From NCBI GenBank assembly GCA_914767715.1, contig OU612074.1:15488062-15548061 (forward strand): 60,000 nt of DNA, given 5' to 3'. The translations under genes and the position numbers were made by a program. The notes beneath the pieces were generated by a model, which made no database searches, was not told the origin of the DNA, and worked only from the letters and a program-made list of their open reading frames with translations. This DNA comes from Membranipora membranacea (taxonomy: Eukaryota > Bryozoa > Gymnolaemata > Cheilostomatida > Membraniporidae). Shown piece after piece: positions 13,201-27,487 of this stretch. Within the stretch, counting starts at the first letter, position 1. Each line of letters begins with the position of its first letter.

Positions 13201-16200
13201 AGTTGCAAATATTATGCGAAGAATTTGCTAAGTCAGCCCAATTACTTGATGCAATTATTGCACGTGAATAAATTTCAAAGAGCAAACTGCTTAGTCATTG
13301 ATAAATTATTGGTGAGGAATTGAATGAAATGCTGTTCAGAAGTTTGCACTAGAAAAACAATTCTTCCAATTTTCACCTCATAATGCTGAGATAAATCGGT
13401 AAATCTATCAACTATTTATGTTGAACATGTTCAAATTGCATCCTGCACCTAACAAATAACAAATAATTGCTGTGTCATGTTGCATGTGCATTTTGTGTGG
13501 AAAGTGGTTGATAGTGAAATGCTCTTTCCAGCTATCCCGACACAGTTTAAGCGCTTAAACTACTGTGTCATGGATTGCATATATATCATAATGATTGAAT
13601 CCAATCTAAATTCTTGGCAACAGGAACACCTTCCTATCTATGCATTGTCATCTCAGGTGGCATATCAACAAAGGTGGGCGGACAGTTGGATAAGCGATAA
13701 GAAAATGTAAATATTTAAATAGATGCAGTCTACTTATTTATAATCACGTTTTCAGCATTGGGATTTGAACCGATGCCAAGATTTCTGCGAAGAGAGCAAA
13801 CTTCTTGGTGGATGATTGTGCACATTCATGATTTCTGCCTTTTTTTATTCAATCACCATTAATTTAATTGCACCAACTATCCAGGTTAGCCTTGTTGCTT
13901 AATGGTTAACTTCCAGAGATCAAAAGCTTAATAGTTTCAGCAGCAAATAATTATGACACAGCACATTTTAAAAATTTCACTGATGTGCTCTGTTAAATTT
14001 ATGTTGGTGGTTAAAGCAGATGTAGACTGAGTTTGAAATCATCCAGATGTGACTGTGCATTTAAAGTAGAAAATTAATAAAACTTCTTGTTATTAAACAA
14101 TTTATTTCGTAGTATTTATATTTAAATTTATAAATGGATTGGTAACTTATTTGAAATTGATGTTCGTTTGACCTGTTTGTGTGGGCTCAAAAAAATTTCA
14201 AATCATCTAAACTACTTTATTTACTAAATTATCTAATACACCAAATTAATACAGACATCACATTTTAATTTAAGCGCTTAAACAGTGCCATGATAGCTGG
14301 TAGTATCATTTCATCATCAACTACTTTCCTTTGTTGGGAGAGTTGTTGATAATGAAATGATCCCGGCACAGTTTTTGCCCTTAAACTAACCACATTCTAA
14401 ATTCTTGCCTTACCTATGATCCACGTCTGCGAGGTACCCCCTGTATATAGGAGAGGCAGCACTTAGAGCCATCAGTATCGGGGTTAGCGGAGTCAACTGG
14501 TCATACAACAGTCGAGCTTCTACTATGTTACACGCCTGGAACGTCATCTGTAGACAGCACAGGCCCATACCGAACCCCATAGCGTCCATGTATATGTGGT
14601 TAGGCCTGTCATTGTCATGAAAATATATAATATATGTTTATAATGATAGAACAGTTTAAATAATACATGGTTTATTTCTGAGATATAAGCTAAAAATAAG
14701 AGTTGCTCATTCTTCATCGAATTTGAATTTTTTCATTTCATATAGTTTAAAATTAACGCCAGGTAATAAGTATTGATGAAAACCCGCAACGGAAAGACAT
14801 TGCTTGGTAATTAAAAGTTTTCAGGTGAAGTTTGCAACTTCTCATATATACTTTTCAATCCACCACTCTGGCTGCAGAAACTTGTTGTTGTGCAATAAAT
14901 TCAGAGAAACCCAGGGCATGACATTTCTGATGAGGAACTTGGTTGGATTATGAATATTTAGAAAATACTTATTCAATTTTGCTACACATGTGAAGTCTTT
15001 TAAGATGAGTAGTGTAGTAGCTTGTAGGAACTGAGTGAAAAACTCAGTTGAATTGTTACCTGACATTGCTGCTCTCAGGAGGTAAGTCTTCCATGAATGG
15101 TGTAGGAGTGTTAGTGTCTGGGAATATCGGTACATTTATCATAATTTTCTCCCCTCGCCTCTCTCTGATATTCCTGGTGAGAGTCTTAAATCTTGGATGG
15201 GATCCATTGATAGCCTCGTCAGGGAAGAAGAGTGACCTGAAATCAGAAAGAAATGTGCATATATGCATTGATATGATTTCAGAGTATTATTTGCTGTGAG
15301 TGGCTGACACCATCCGAAGCAAACATCAACTACATCACCCTACCCGGAAATTACCTTCAAGGGAGAGCCAGAAAAATACCACAACTGAATTTAATTATCA
15401 ACTGGGGTGGTAAGGTTTACTGCAATAAAAAAATATGAAAATCACCTGGGTACCTTTTCAAATATCTTGTTCCTATCAAACCAATTTTTTTAGAGCTGAT
15501 AATCATTATCATATTATCTGCGAATCATTTGAGTAATTCAAATGCCAATGGACATAAATTTTCAAGAACTTGGCGCTAAGTCATCCCATAATATCATGAA
15601 TGAAAGACATTTTCAGTGTCTACAGCTGCAGTCAAGTCATTGAATAATAAAAGATGAATGTGTCAGCCACATCACTGTTCCATGGTCCTGCATGGGACCA
15701 TCTGCACTGTGACTATGTGCAGATGTTCGTACGCTGTTCATATGTTGCTATTTAAGTACCCTGTAGTGAGTATATTCTTTCAACAAGGGAACAGATGTGA
15801 AAAGTTTCCTGGCAAACGCAAAGTCTCAACAGGAGTAGAACCTGCATTTCAGATTCTGCGCACCACTGGAATGTCTGATTGGAGTCTGAAGGACAAGTTG
15901 CAACTAAATTTGGCAAACCTGTTTCCTAAATATAAATAATGGTTGTTCTGACAGTTTCCATTTCAATAAAAAGCATTTATTTTATCGGATTTCTCTTACT
16001 AGGTTCCTAGACTCAAAGTGATATTTGATCTACATTCTGACAACAGTTTGATTTGGCTCTAAGCCTGGACAATGATTTCCTTAATATTGCTGAATAGCTA
16101 CCCAATATTTTTTCTAACTGTGGCCATCAATGCTTGTGACAGCTTGCTCAGTATACCTTGACACACTAGTTTCCGGTTGAGGCATGACTTCGGGTTCAGT

Positions 16201-19200
16201 GAATGGTGGACATCCGATCCTCGGGAACACAGTTATAGAGAGAACCGTCTCGTCAGAGCTCTCCAAGATGGACATGATGTGCTTTCGTCTCTTTGCCATG
16301 TTATTCTCAACTGTGTTGAAATGGGCGCTCAACGCCCCTGAAATAACAACAAGTTGTGTATTATTTAGTGATTAGAATCACTGCAAAGTTTTACAAATCA
16401 TTGACAATTTTCTTCAAAACAGGTCTTCAGCTAGAAGAAAAAGTTGGTTGTTGGCACATGTGAAAATAATGGTCATATAATATATCATATATAATATTAT
16501 CATAATTATATTATAATATATAATATTATCATAATATATATATATTATTATAATATATATATATCATAATATATATATTATTATAATATATAATATTATC
16601 AAGATCTTAACTCTGCACGGGTTGCCAGTGTAGGCAAACCATTATGGTATGTAGTTGATAATGAAATGCCTCAAACAGAAACCCGAGTAGAGTAACCAAT
16701 TGTATTGAGACACCTTCCTGGCTCTGAGTGTGGAATATACAGGTATTTTTAAACAACAATTTCAATTATAATGTCTTCCAATTACAAGATGGTAGGACAT
16801 CAACTCCAGTGACAGGAATGATAAGAATGAGTATAAAAACCCACCATATGGTTTTCCTGGAACTCCCTCTATACAGTAGCTAGCGTACTCATGAGCCCAT
16901 GTAACATCCTTACAGCCCTGGATAGTACAGAAGAGTCAACAGGTTAGGAAAGTTCATACACCTTTAAATGAAATCCTTGTGCAAACGTATCAGACATTTG
17001 CAGAGAAACGATTGAGGCCAGTCCCAAGATATGCTGTAATGCTAGCCCTTATATAACAATGACCGACAGCAAAAGACATGAATGAAAAATATCCAGGGTA
17101 CATGGTTGATTAAATCAGATGGTAATCTCACACACCACATCCCAAAGCATGGGCGGCGCAGCATTTATGTACCAGGTTGCTGAGTTGCTCTCTGTTTGCA
17201 GAAAGGTTGGGACACACCTGGGGGGGCAACCAAACCCCAATAAGAGATGGACTGCAGTGGGATTCTAACCCACAACCTTCAACACATGCATGACCAAGGA
17301 CCGAAGCTCCAACGAACTGAGCCACCTCCTATTCCTAGAGACTAGGGGTACAGCATACAGAAAAGGTGCACTTATCACTGCATAACACACAGGTGCTCAG
17401 CTAGGAAATGAGTCTGGAGCTGTTTTGAGGCTCGCTCTAGTGCACCCTCCTTATAGCCAGCCCTTGCAGCATGAACCAACCCCGCAGTATGTGGATGACA
17501 ATCTCATTCCTTCACTTCTAGCCTGCAGTGAATTGTGACAGAGCCGCTACATAACTTGGCATAATCGAGGAGGTGTCGTTGCTGCAGAGCATGGGAGGCT
17601 GCTACACTTCGCCACTAGCTGCACAATTAATCTTATGCTTAGACCATAAGCAAAAATCAGCGCAGGGAAGTTTGCTTTCCCATCACAAATTGTCATCTGC
17701 ACAAAGCCACAATCGCCAAGGCACCCGCCAATTCTGCCATAGTATGCTTCTCAAGTTCACCATATTTAACATAGCAAATCTCAATCTCCAGTCGGAGAGT
17801 TAACTTGTTCACGCTACAGCCAATCAAGAATGTTTAGCACTAATGTTTTTGTTTTGATGCAGGGAAAAGTACATTAATTGTTTTGAGTTCAGATGAGGGC
17901 ATGTTCTGAGCATGATCACACTGTGGAGAATGGCAATAATTATTTAGTATCTTTGCAGTGGATTAAATATTGTGTATATTATTTTAAAATTAGTTTCAAC
18001 TATGGGACAAATCACATGATATTTGTAACATCATGTGATTTGTCCCATAGTTAAAACTCATTTTAAAACATACACAATTTCTAATCCTGTCTCTCACAAA
18101 ATCAAAACTAAATTTACATTTTTTCTGATCAAAGTATTTGAGGTATACACCTAATGGTGCTGGGGGCTGGAACAATCAACCATGAAAGCTCCCACAGTGG
18201 GACTCGTACCCAAGACACCAGTGGTACCAATCAACTGGCAGTGAATAGCAAGCGCACTAACCGATCGCCGCAATTGCTGCGATCATTTACAGATTTCAAT
18301 TCAAAATTGACTCAAATTAATAAAACCCGAGTTCGACCACAACAAATTTCAAAAATGTTGGCCAGTTTTTACTTTGGAGTGGCCTATTGACAGTTGGCCA
18401 GCATGATTTGTGGGACCAAACAATAGTGTATTAAACTTGATTCAGTGTTAGCTATCAGCTAGCCATAATTTCCATTGTATCATGCCTGAATAATCAAACA
18501 GTCTGCTACTTTTTTGTCTTGAGTGGTTCCCCCCCCCCCACCCCAAGAAAAAGTGGCTGGGTGATCAAACAGCCTGTACTAACCTTTCCTTCATTGTCGA
18601 GTTTGGCCAGCAATTCGAGATAGTACTGTGCTTTCAGACTGAGTCTGGCTTTTTTATTCACAGTATCAAACTTGATCAGAGTGTACTCAATCTCATCACC
18701 AAAGTACAGGCAGTCATTAGTCCTCTCTAAACACGAGAAAGAAGGTGACCAAGTTAAGGAACAGGTACATGTCAACAAATTGAAATAAGATGTTCTCACT
18801 TGCTACGGAAGATGTTTGCCTCCACCGCCCCCAAAAAGTTTCCAAGAATTTTAAGTTTTCGCTATTAAAGACATGCCATGATTGCGCACTCTCTCTTTTA
18901 TGCACATCTCATAGCGTATATTGGAGGTGGTTAATTTTCACAGCAAGGCTATAAGGGTAGTGAAAACCGGTGTGGGATAGTAAGTTTTTTCCAGGCTCAC
19001 AGAATGCAATTATGTATTTTTCTTTGGACAGAGCCGGTTAGAATGAGCAGGGCATATTGCTGGGCAATGCAACAAACAAATTTCATGTTACTGGTTTTTG
19101 AACTGATAACAGCTTTCTCCAGATGAATATGGTTGCTATGATGTTTTATGAGAAAAAGAGTATGGTATGGTTTTGTAGAAAATCCAATGCCGAACACCAA

Positions 19201-20283
19201 AAACCAAAACATTGCCAACCCTACGCATCAGGCAATGACCGAAAAATGAAGTATCTTTGCAAAATAAATTTGAAGTTTTTTTGCCAAAGATGGTAAATAC
19301 AGTCTTTGTCTTTGCTCTGGCTTGCAAGTAGTAGCCACATCTTTGGCCACATTCCATGTAACAAGCATATGTCATGTCAACATCTTTGATAGCATAAGAT
19401 TAAATACTTTGGTAAACATCCTGGCCCGATATTAACATGTTATCCGTTATGTAAATAATGCCAGGCAATCCAGTGACATCAGCTCAATTTAGAACATTCT
19501 GTCTCTGTTCATCATTTGCAAAACTTTCCAACTGAATAAGACGGACAAATTCACCAATTTGGAAATATAAAATTAGAGAGCTGTTAGCAAAGATTATAAA
19601 TACTGTTGGTATGAGTCTAAAAATATTACCCTGTAGTTAGGCAGTTTACCAAAGAACAACATGATTCTGTTTTAAATAAAATCTAACTGACAATCAATGA
19701 TGAGATCATGACTACGCTGCTTTGTCAAGCTTGTTTTTGAAAGACATGATCAGGGGAATCTTTCAACTAGATAGATAGGGATACTTTATAAACCAAATTA
19801 TCACTATCACTCTATCACTATTTCCCCCCCCCCCCCCCCGCACCTATAGTGTTTTAATAAGGCAAAATTGTTCCCAAATCAATCACCCAAAAGATATACA
19901 GTTCCACCTAGCAGTGAGAGCTTTGGGAATGAGACCTTTTCAGGAGCGCCCAGATGGTGAATTTAGTTAGCAGATTTCATTTGAAGGTCAGATATTATGT
20001 AGTACTGTTAATGTATTGCTATCACATAATTCTGTTCAGCTTATTAGACCTAGCTACACGACAAACCACTTGCCAAACTACAACACCAATCATCCGAACT
20101 TATGCTTTATCCCGAAAGGCGCGTCGGAGTACCCTGAAGAAGAAGAAGGTCTTGTAAGGATCACATACCTTTGAGACGATGATAAAGGTTAATAAACTGG
20201 TTGATGCCGTGATATCGCACATGGTCAGCGTATCGTTTAGTCTCCTCCCATGATAGCGGTGTACCAACGCTAAGCAGGCCCAT
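7249..20283 (-). CDS. gclc: Glutamate-cysteine ligase catalytic subunit, 13 exons, complete
   Basis: Catalyses ATP-dependent joining of glutamate and cysteine, the first and limiting step of glutathione synthesis in the cytosol. Exons (minus): 20283-20169, 18726-18584, 16917-16845, 16337-16157, 15236-15060, 14605-14414, 12650-12457, 12072-11925, 10694-10476, 10047-9879, 8445-8270, 7779-7716, 7401-7249; all GT-AG and phase-consistent, 667 residues against about 637 in human. Family signatures in order: [17 protein letters not shown] start, [64 protein letters not shown] (Cys246-Cys247, matching the human Cys pair), [53 protein letters not shown] and SIDEIING. The exon 3/4 joint was set by length match to the family; a donor four bases further on would break the frame. 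Exon 10 carries a cysteine-rich insertion of about 20 residues, and the last exon ends in a divergent basic/His tail. Introns hold many SINEs and MITEs. Confidence 0.97.
8066..8215 (+). mobile_element. MITE family F copy in gclc intron
   Basis: AGAGTCAATTTAATC is followed by GTACCTAACATGAGTCC, and the copy ends near GTGAAAGATATACAATG. Parallel in layout to the copies at 8950-9120 and 41046-41230. It lies in the intron between the coding exons ending at 8270 and starting at 7779. Confidence 0.6.
8950..9120 (+). mobile_element. MITE family F copy in gclc intron
   Basis: Runs from the GTCAAATTTTTGTG block through GAGTACCTAACATGCACC to CGATCAGAGATATACATG. It is closely related to 41046-41230. 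The ends carry short inverted ATCTGAT/ATCAGAGAT-like motifs. Confidence 0.7.
9640..9775 (+). repeat. Dispersed repeat H, copy 2
   Basis: TTGTCTCCCAAATTTACAAG, GGGAGCACAAG and, later, CTCCCTGTTTCACACCATAG and ATTAACC repeat the order seen at 6105-6275. It lies inside a gclc intron just before the exon ending at 9879. Confidence 0.6.
10775..10965 (-). mobile_element. tRNA-derived SINE, family 1
   Basis: Read on the minus strand it starts with an A-box-like GTGGCTCAGTTGGTTAGAGC and a B-box-like GGGTTCAAATCC, followed by a non-tRNA body (CTACTGGGCTCAATTGAAGC, then CTTGGCGCCGAATATGGCG and CGCCCTTAAAGCAC). It is not a tRNA gene: there is no acceptor stem pairing or anticodon arm. Related copies are at 17115-17345 and 31105-31300. 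Confidence 0.85.
13500..13575 (+). repeat. Half copy of hairpin repeat E
   Basis: AGTGGTTGATAGTGAAATGC, then CCAGCTATCCCGACACA and the 16-base palindrome GTTTAAGCGCTTAAAC. Full foldback copies are at 14265-14398 and 49070-49178. Confidence 0.6.
14265..14398. mobile_element. Hairpin repeat E, foldback copy
   Basis: Arms containing TTTAAGCGCTTAAACAGTG, TAGCTGGTAGTATCATTTCA and, inverted, AATGAAATGATCCCGGCACAG fold back on each other around CTTTCCTTTGTTGGGAG. It lies in gclc just upstream of the exon ending at 14414. No coding capacity. Confidence 0.65.
16470..16602. repeat. AT-only microsatellite-like tract
   Basis: About 130 bases almost entirely of A and T with repeating ATAATATTATC and TATATATA units, self-complementary in many registers. 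It lies in the gclc intron between the exons ending at 16845 and starting at 16337. Confidence 0.9.
17115..17345 (-). mobile_element. tRNA-derived SINE, family 1
   Basis: On the minus strand: GGAGGTGGCTCAGTTCGTTG (A-box region), GGTTGTGGGTTAGAATCCCA (B-box region), then a body with GCAAACAGAGAGCAACT. Same family as 10775-10965 but diverged. A 65-codon minus-strand open frame inside it is incidental. Confidence 0.8.
17960..18087. mobile_element. Hairpin repeat in gclc intron 2
   Basis: An inverted repeat with arms of about 60 bases around a short loop (ATTTGTAAC). The inner 30 bases, including AACTATGGGACAAATCACAT, pair without mismatch; the outer parts pair imperfectly and end in GGATTA/TAATCC. 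No related copy was seen in the window. Confidence 0.85.
18150..18300 (-). mobile_element. tRNA-derived SINE, family 3
   Basis: Begins (plus orientation) GGTGCTGGGGGCTGGAACAA and contains AGTGGGACTCGTACCCA, the complement of a B box. The copy at 49555-49700 is in the opposite orientation with GGGTTCGATTCCCACTAGGG and ends in CCAGCCCCCAGCACC. It lies in gclc intron 2. Confidence 0.8.
18530..18543. repeat. Poly-C tract
   Basis: A run of C interrupted once by A, about 40 bases past the donor of gclc exon 2. Length is likely unreliable in sequencing. Confidence 0.85.
19825..19841. repeat. Poly-C tract
   Basis: An uninterrupted run of C in gclc intron 1. No other feature was recognised in this part of the intron. 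Confidence 0.9.
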
Positions 20284-22357
20284 AGTAGTATCCTCAGTTC
20301 AGCAGCAACAGAATGTCAGTCTAAATAAATAGATAGTGGAATTAGAATTTGTTGCCAGACGTTGAAATCTAAGGCTCGCAAGAGCAGCTTTAAGCCTAAG
20401 ACTTTCTTTGCCATTCATATTTTGCACATATAGCAATGAAGATGATAACGCAGAGACATGAGCACCTGGGGCTTGCAAGAGATACGTGGGGACCACTACG
20501 CTTAGCGGTTGATACTGAACATAGGCGTAGGGTTCAAGAATGAGCTGCTATATATACGCTGCTTTCTGCCACATCTTCAATAGTGCATCCCCTGCAGATG
20601 TAAACTTTATGGCGAAATGCCTGTGGACGATGGGTGGCAGGTAAACTGTGCAAACAGTCATGATGTGCCCACCACTATCTTTATGCAGCGGAACTCACAC
20701 ATACCATCTAGGAAGCATTATGCATTATAGTGTGAGAGAACTACAAAAAGGCAATGCAGCAACCTAGTTACACATAATAAGAGGACGAGAAACATACAAC
20801 AAGGCCTAGATAACAAGACTTGGGGTGCCAATCAAATTATAATTCAGTCTGAGATCACTAACAACTAGTTAATACTGAGCTTAGACAAACTTCATCCTTA
20901 CAAGCCCAGGTAATATAAACAGCAGAACATTCATAAATAATCCATCCGACTACTGGTACTTCAATCCAAAATAGTAGACATGCTAACCAACCTTGCTTGT
21001 TCTGATGTTCTATTCTAAAATGAAGTCTTACTGATCTGGCAAGGAGGACTAGTAAACTTACAAATTTGTTCTCTAGTAGATCAAAAATCCAATAATCTAA
21101 TCCTTTGCCTATGTATGTCACAATTGCTGCTGATATTCTAATCCCTTGATTTACCCATGATTCAAGGCATATCAAGGAGTGAAAGGTGAATACAGTGGGT
21201 GGAACTTGCTGTAAATGTGAGCACGATAGCAGTATGCTTTGCAATTAAATGAATTGAAGGTATTACTGAACTAGTGAACTTACAAAATAGGTTTCCACCC
21301 TCTCTGGTGAATGAAGAAGAGTGGGCAAAAAGTTGAATCATAAAGAAAATGATAGATACCAATGTGGGTCTTTTTAGTTATATAGTTACCTGGTTAGTGT
21401 AATCACTTCTGTATGCACTCAAACACTGCAGCATGTGCTTAACATGTGCACAAAGTCCATATCAATGTGTTACTCAGCACATTTCATTCAATCTAAGTCC
21501 AGCTTTTTTATTCAATTGTGAGCAGTGTTGATTTAATTATTAGTCGCTAATCCTGAAAATGTAAACAAACATAATCTATGGGACTTATCATGGATGTCCA
21601 ACTTTATCATTATAGCCCTAATTCTCTTAAGTAATTATTTTCCTTGTTGTCTAGTAACGACTTTTTATATGGCAGTGGGGGAAGTGTTCTATGAAAATTT
21701 ACTTCCTCTGTCTCATTATTCTGAAACATCAAAAACATCAAGATTTTCAACCGACTAATGCTCCAAACTGTGGTATTAGGACACTAAGTACGGATCAAGA
21801 CTGGAAAAAGTGAGTTATGATCATTGCAGCATTTGGTTCACATAAAACTAGCTTAATATTGTTGAGAGATTATTTGTCTTTCCCTTTTTGGTGCTTGATT
21901 CTGAACAAATATATATAATTATAGTTAAGATCCAACCACTAAAAAGTGTGGGACAAATGTCTTCTTCACTCTATTACTCTAAGTTCATGTGAGTAAGGCT
22001 ACTCAAGTTAGTTATTGCAAAAACATGATTAAGGAGAGGCTTGCAAGCCCCAGAACCCCTAGCCTAGCATGTCTTGACAAGCTAGTCAAGACAGGCTACA
22101 GAAGGACATGAATATGAAAGCACCAACAGCGTGATTTGAGCTAGGAAACCAGAGAAAGAGAATTGGAGAGAGGCCTCTCTATCTATTTAATAATGACATC
22201 CACACCTACTAGGACATTCACATCTGTCATAGGCTTATTTGACTCAATGTATGTAACAACTCACCGCCTATCTATGATATATCACTCATATCAATCATAA
22301 TCATCATTCTTTCTCTCATAAAAAGTTGCAGGATTAACCTGATCTGTTGATCTGATC
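20284..22357. other. Divergent gclc/rcan intergenic region
   Basis: Separates the start codons of gclc (minus) and rcan (plus) by about 2.1 kb, so it should hold both promoters and 5' UTRs. I see no clear TATA box or CpG-rich stretch. A 128-codon minus-strand open frame (20858-21244) has no splice-site or family support. No repeat family seen elsewhere in the window is obvious here. Confidence 0.5.
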
Positions 22358-25709
<3,352 letters not shown>

Positions 25710-27487
25710 ACTGGTACTATCAAAATTCAGTCAGGCCATAAACGCAATGTTATCAACTATATTGGCAAGACAGTTGGGGCACTGTTGAGCTTTGAAATGA
25801 GGAAAAATGCTTGAAAATTATATGGCAAATTCGGCTTGGATATTATTGGTCCTTTCCCAAAGTGAACCCTGGTAGCTAGTCCCTAATATGGTAACTGTGT
25901 TTTTTTTCTGGGTCACTGTGTTTGCAAGTCAAGATCTATCTATACTAACTATATCTAACTACCCATATAGTCTTAGAGACTGACTGGAAGGTGAAGGCTT
26001 TGATATATAGTTTGAAAGCATTGCAAAGGAATAATTTCTGTCACCACTTCAATATATTACCCTTTTTTTTCATTTACGATTTTGGTTGTTATGTTTTGAT
26101 GAATACTGCATGGACGACAGCTGAGCTACCTGTTTCATTGGTCGTAAATAGTCATTTGTTGGTAGCAAACAGTTAAATTTGTGCTTTAGGCTTTTGAATC
26201 CATAAAAAAATTGATGAGAAATGATACGGAAATCTTTTTCAAAGTATATAATTTAATTTTCAATTTAATTTGAGCCCATTAATGATAACAATATATATGC
26301 ATTTTGCGCCAGTATCATTTAAAATTCTCTTCCCATGTCTGATATAACATGGTAAATTCTGGTGCAGTCTTAACCAGGCAGTATTATATACAAAATAAAT
26401 GTATTTATTTTGCAAATATTGTCAATGATATCATGTCTAAGTGCTAGTACATCCATTCAACTCTTTTATAAAACTATCGCAACATCTGATCTGCATACGG
26501 TTGACCGAAACCGCCATACTATCCGCCATAATAGACTCAGTCCCTGTAATTATAGCACCTTAAGTCTGACCAAACCACCTTCTCTATATTGGCTGAGTCA
26601 ACGCATGTATCTGTCTCGTTTTTTGTAAAGGGTTTGGCCTAACCTAGACCAAGTTTCGTCCGTTGGCCTATATTCGGAGTTGCCCCCCTCCACCAGAATG
26701 CAAGCAATTGGATTAAACTTGCTCGAGGTATGACCAACACCGCCAATAAGTCATTCGTTATCGTAATCTCTTGCCATTCTCTAATAGCCTAGTGGATGAT
26801 GCACCAGATTATTGAGCCGATACCTAGTTTTGGAGTTCCTACTCTTTAATATATAATGGTACAGCTTTTCAAGGAATAAAAAAAAAGGTCAGTAGGCAAT
26901 ATTATAATGGTGTTAGTGCGCTTAACTTCTCTACCAGAAACACCAATGATCGCTTTGGAGGTCTAGATTAAAATTTTGGAGTGAACAATAATAATTCTAT
27001 AAAATGCTCCATGCCTAAAAAAGAACACCCCTTTCACCTAACATGGTTGATAATAAAGCAAGATTGGTGCTGGTGAGCGAGCAAAATACAGTTCTCACTG
27101 GATTCTGTGCATAAAACTGTGCAAAAATGTCTCTCTTTGGCCGGATATCAATCATATTATCGAAATCAATAATACAACTGCATATATTTATTATTGCATG
27201 TATGTCATGTTAAATTTTTATATGGAAATTGCCAAAAATTTTGAATTAATTTTCGACACAAAAAGTAGAGTACCCAGATATAAAGAAGTCCACTTAGACC
27301 ACTGTGTGATTTGCAATTACCTCATGGTTAGCCTCATGCAAACACCTCGACCCTGTAATTGTTGGGTGTGCACTAACACAAAATGATTGGGTTTCCCAAT
27401 TTGGATGACACCAGTGCACAGACAAAATAGCGTTAGATAAGTCTTTAGTTACACAGCAGACTCATATTCACTCTCTATGCTCGGAAA
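25710..27487. other. rcan 3' UTR and intergenic region
   Basis: Follows the rcan stop codon and contains two AATAAA motifs (26394-26399 and 26875-26880) that could end rcan transcripts. The block near 26670 (CGGAGTTGCCCCCCTCCACC) resembles the one near 51840, suggesting a small dispersed repeat. No coding exon is supported before the next gene. Confidence 0.5.

Noticed and set aside
13751-13830. Minus-strand GGTTCAAATCCCAATGC, considered as a tRNA or SINE
   Set aside because: Only a B-box-like match; no A box at the right distance and no sister copy seen.
20858-21244. 128-codon minus-strand open frame upstream of gclc, the longest not assigned to a gene apart from true exons
   Set aside because: No recognisable motif, no flanking splice sites in a fitting phase, and biased hydrophobic composition expected from AT-rich sequence; it lies in the promoter region of two genes.
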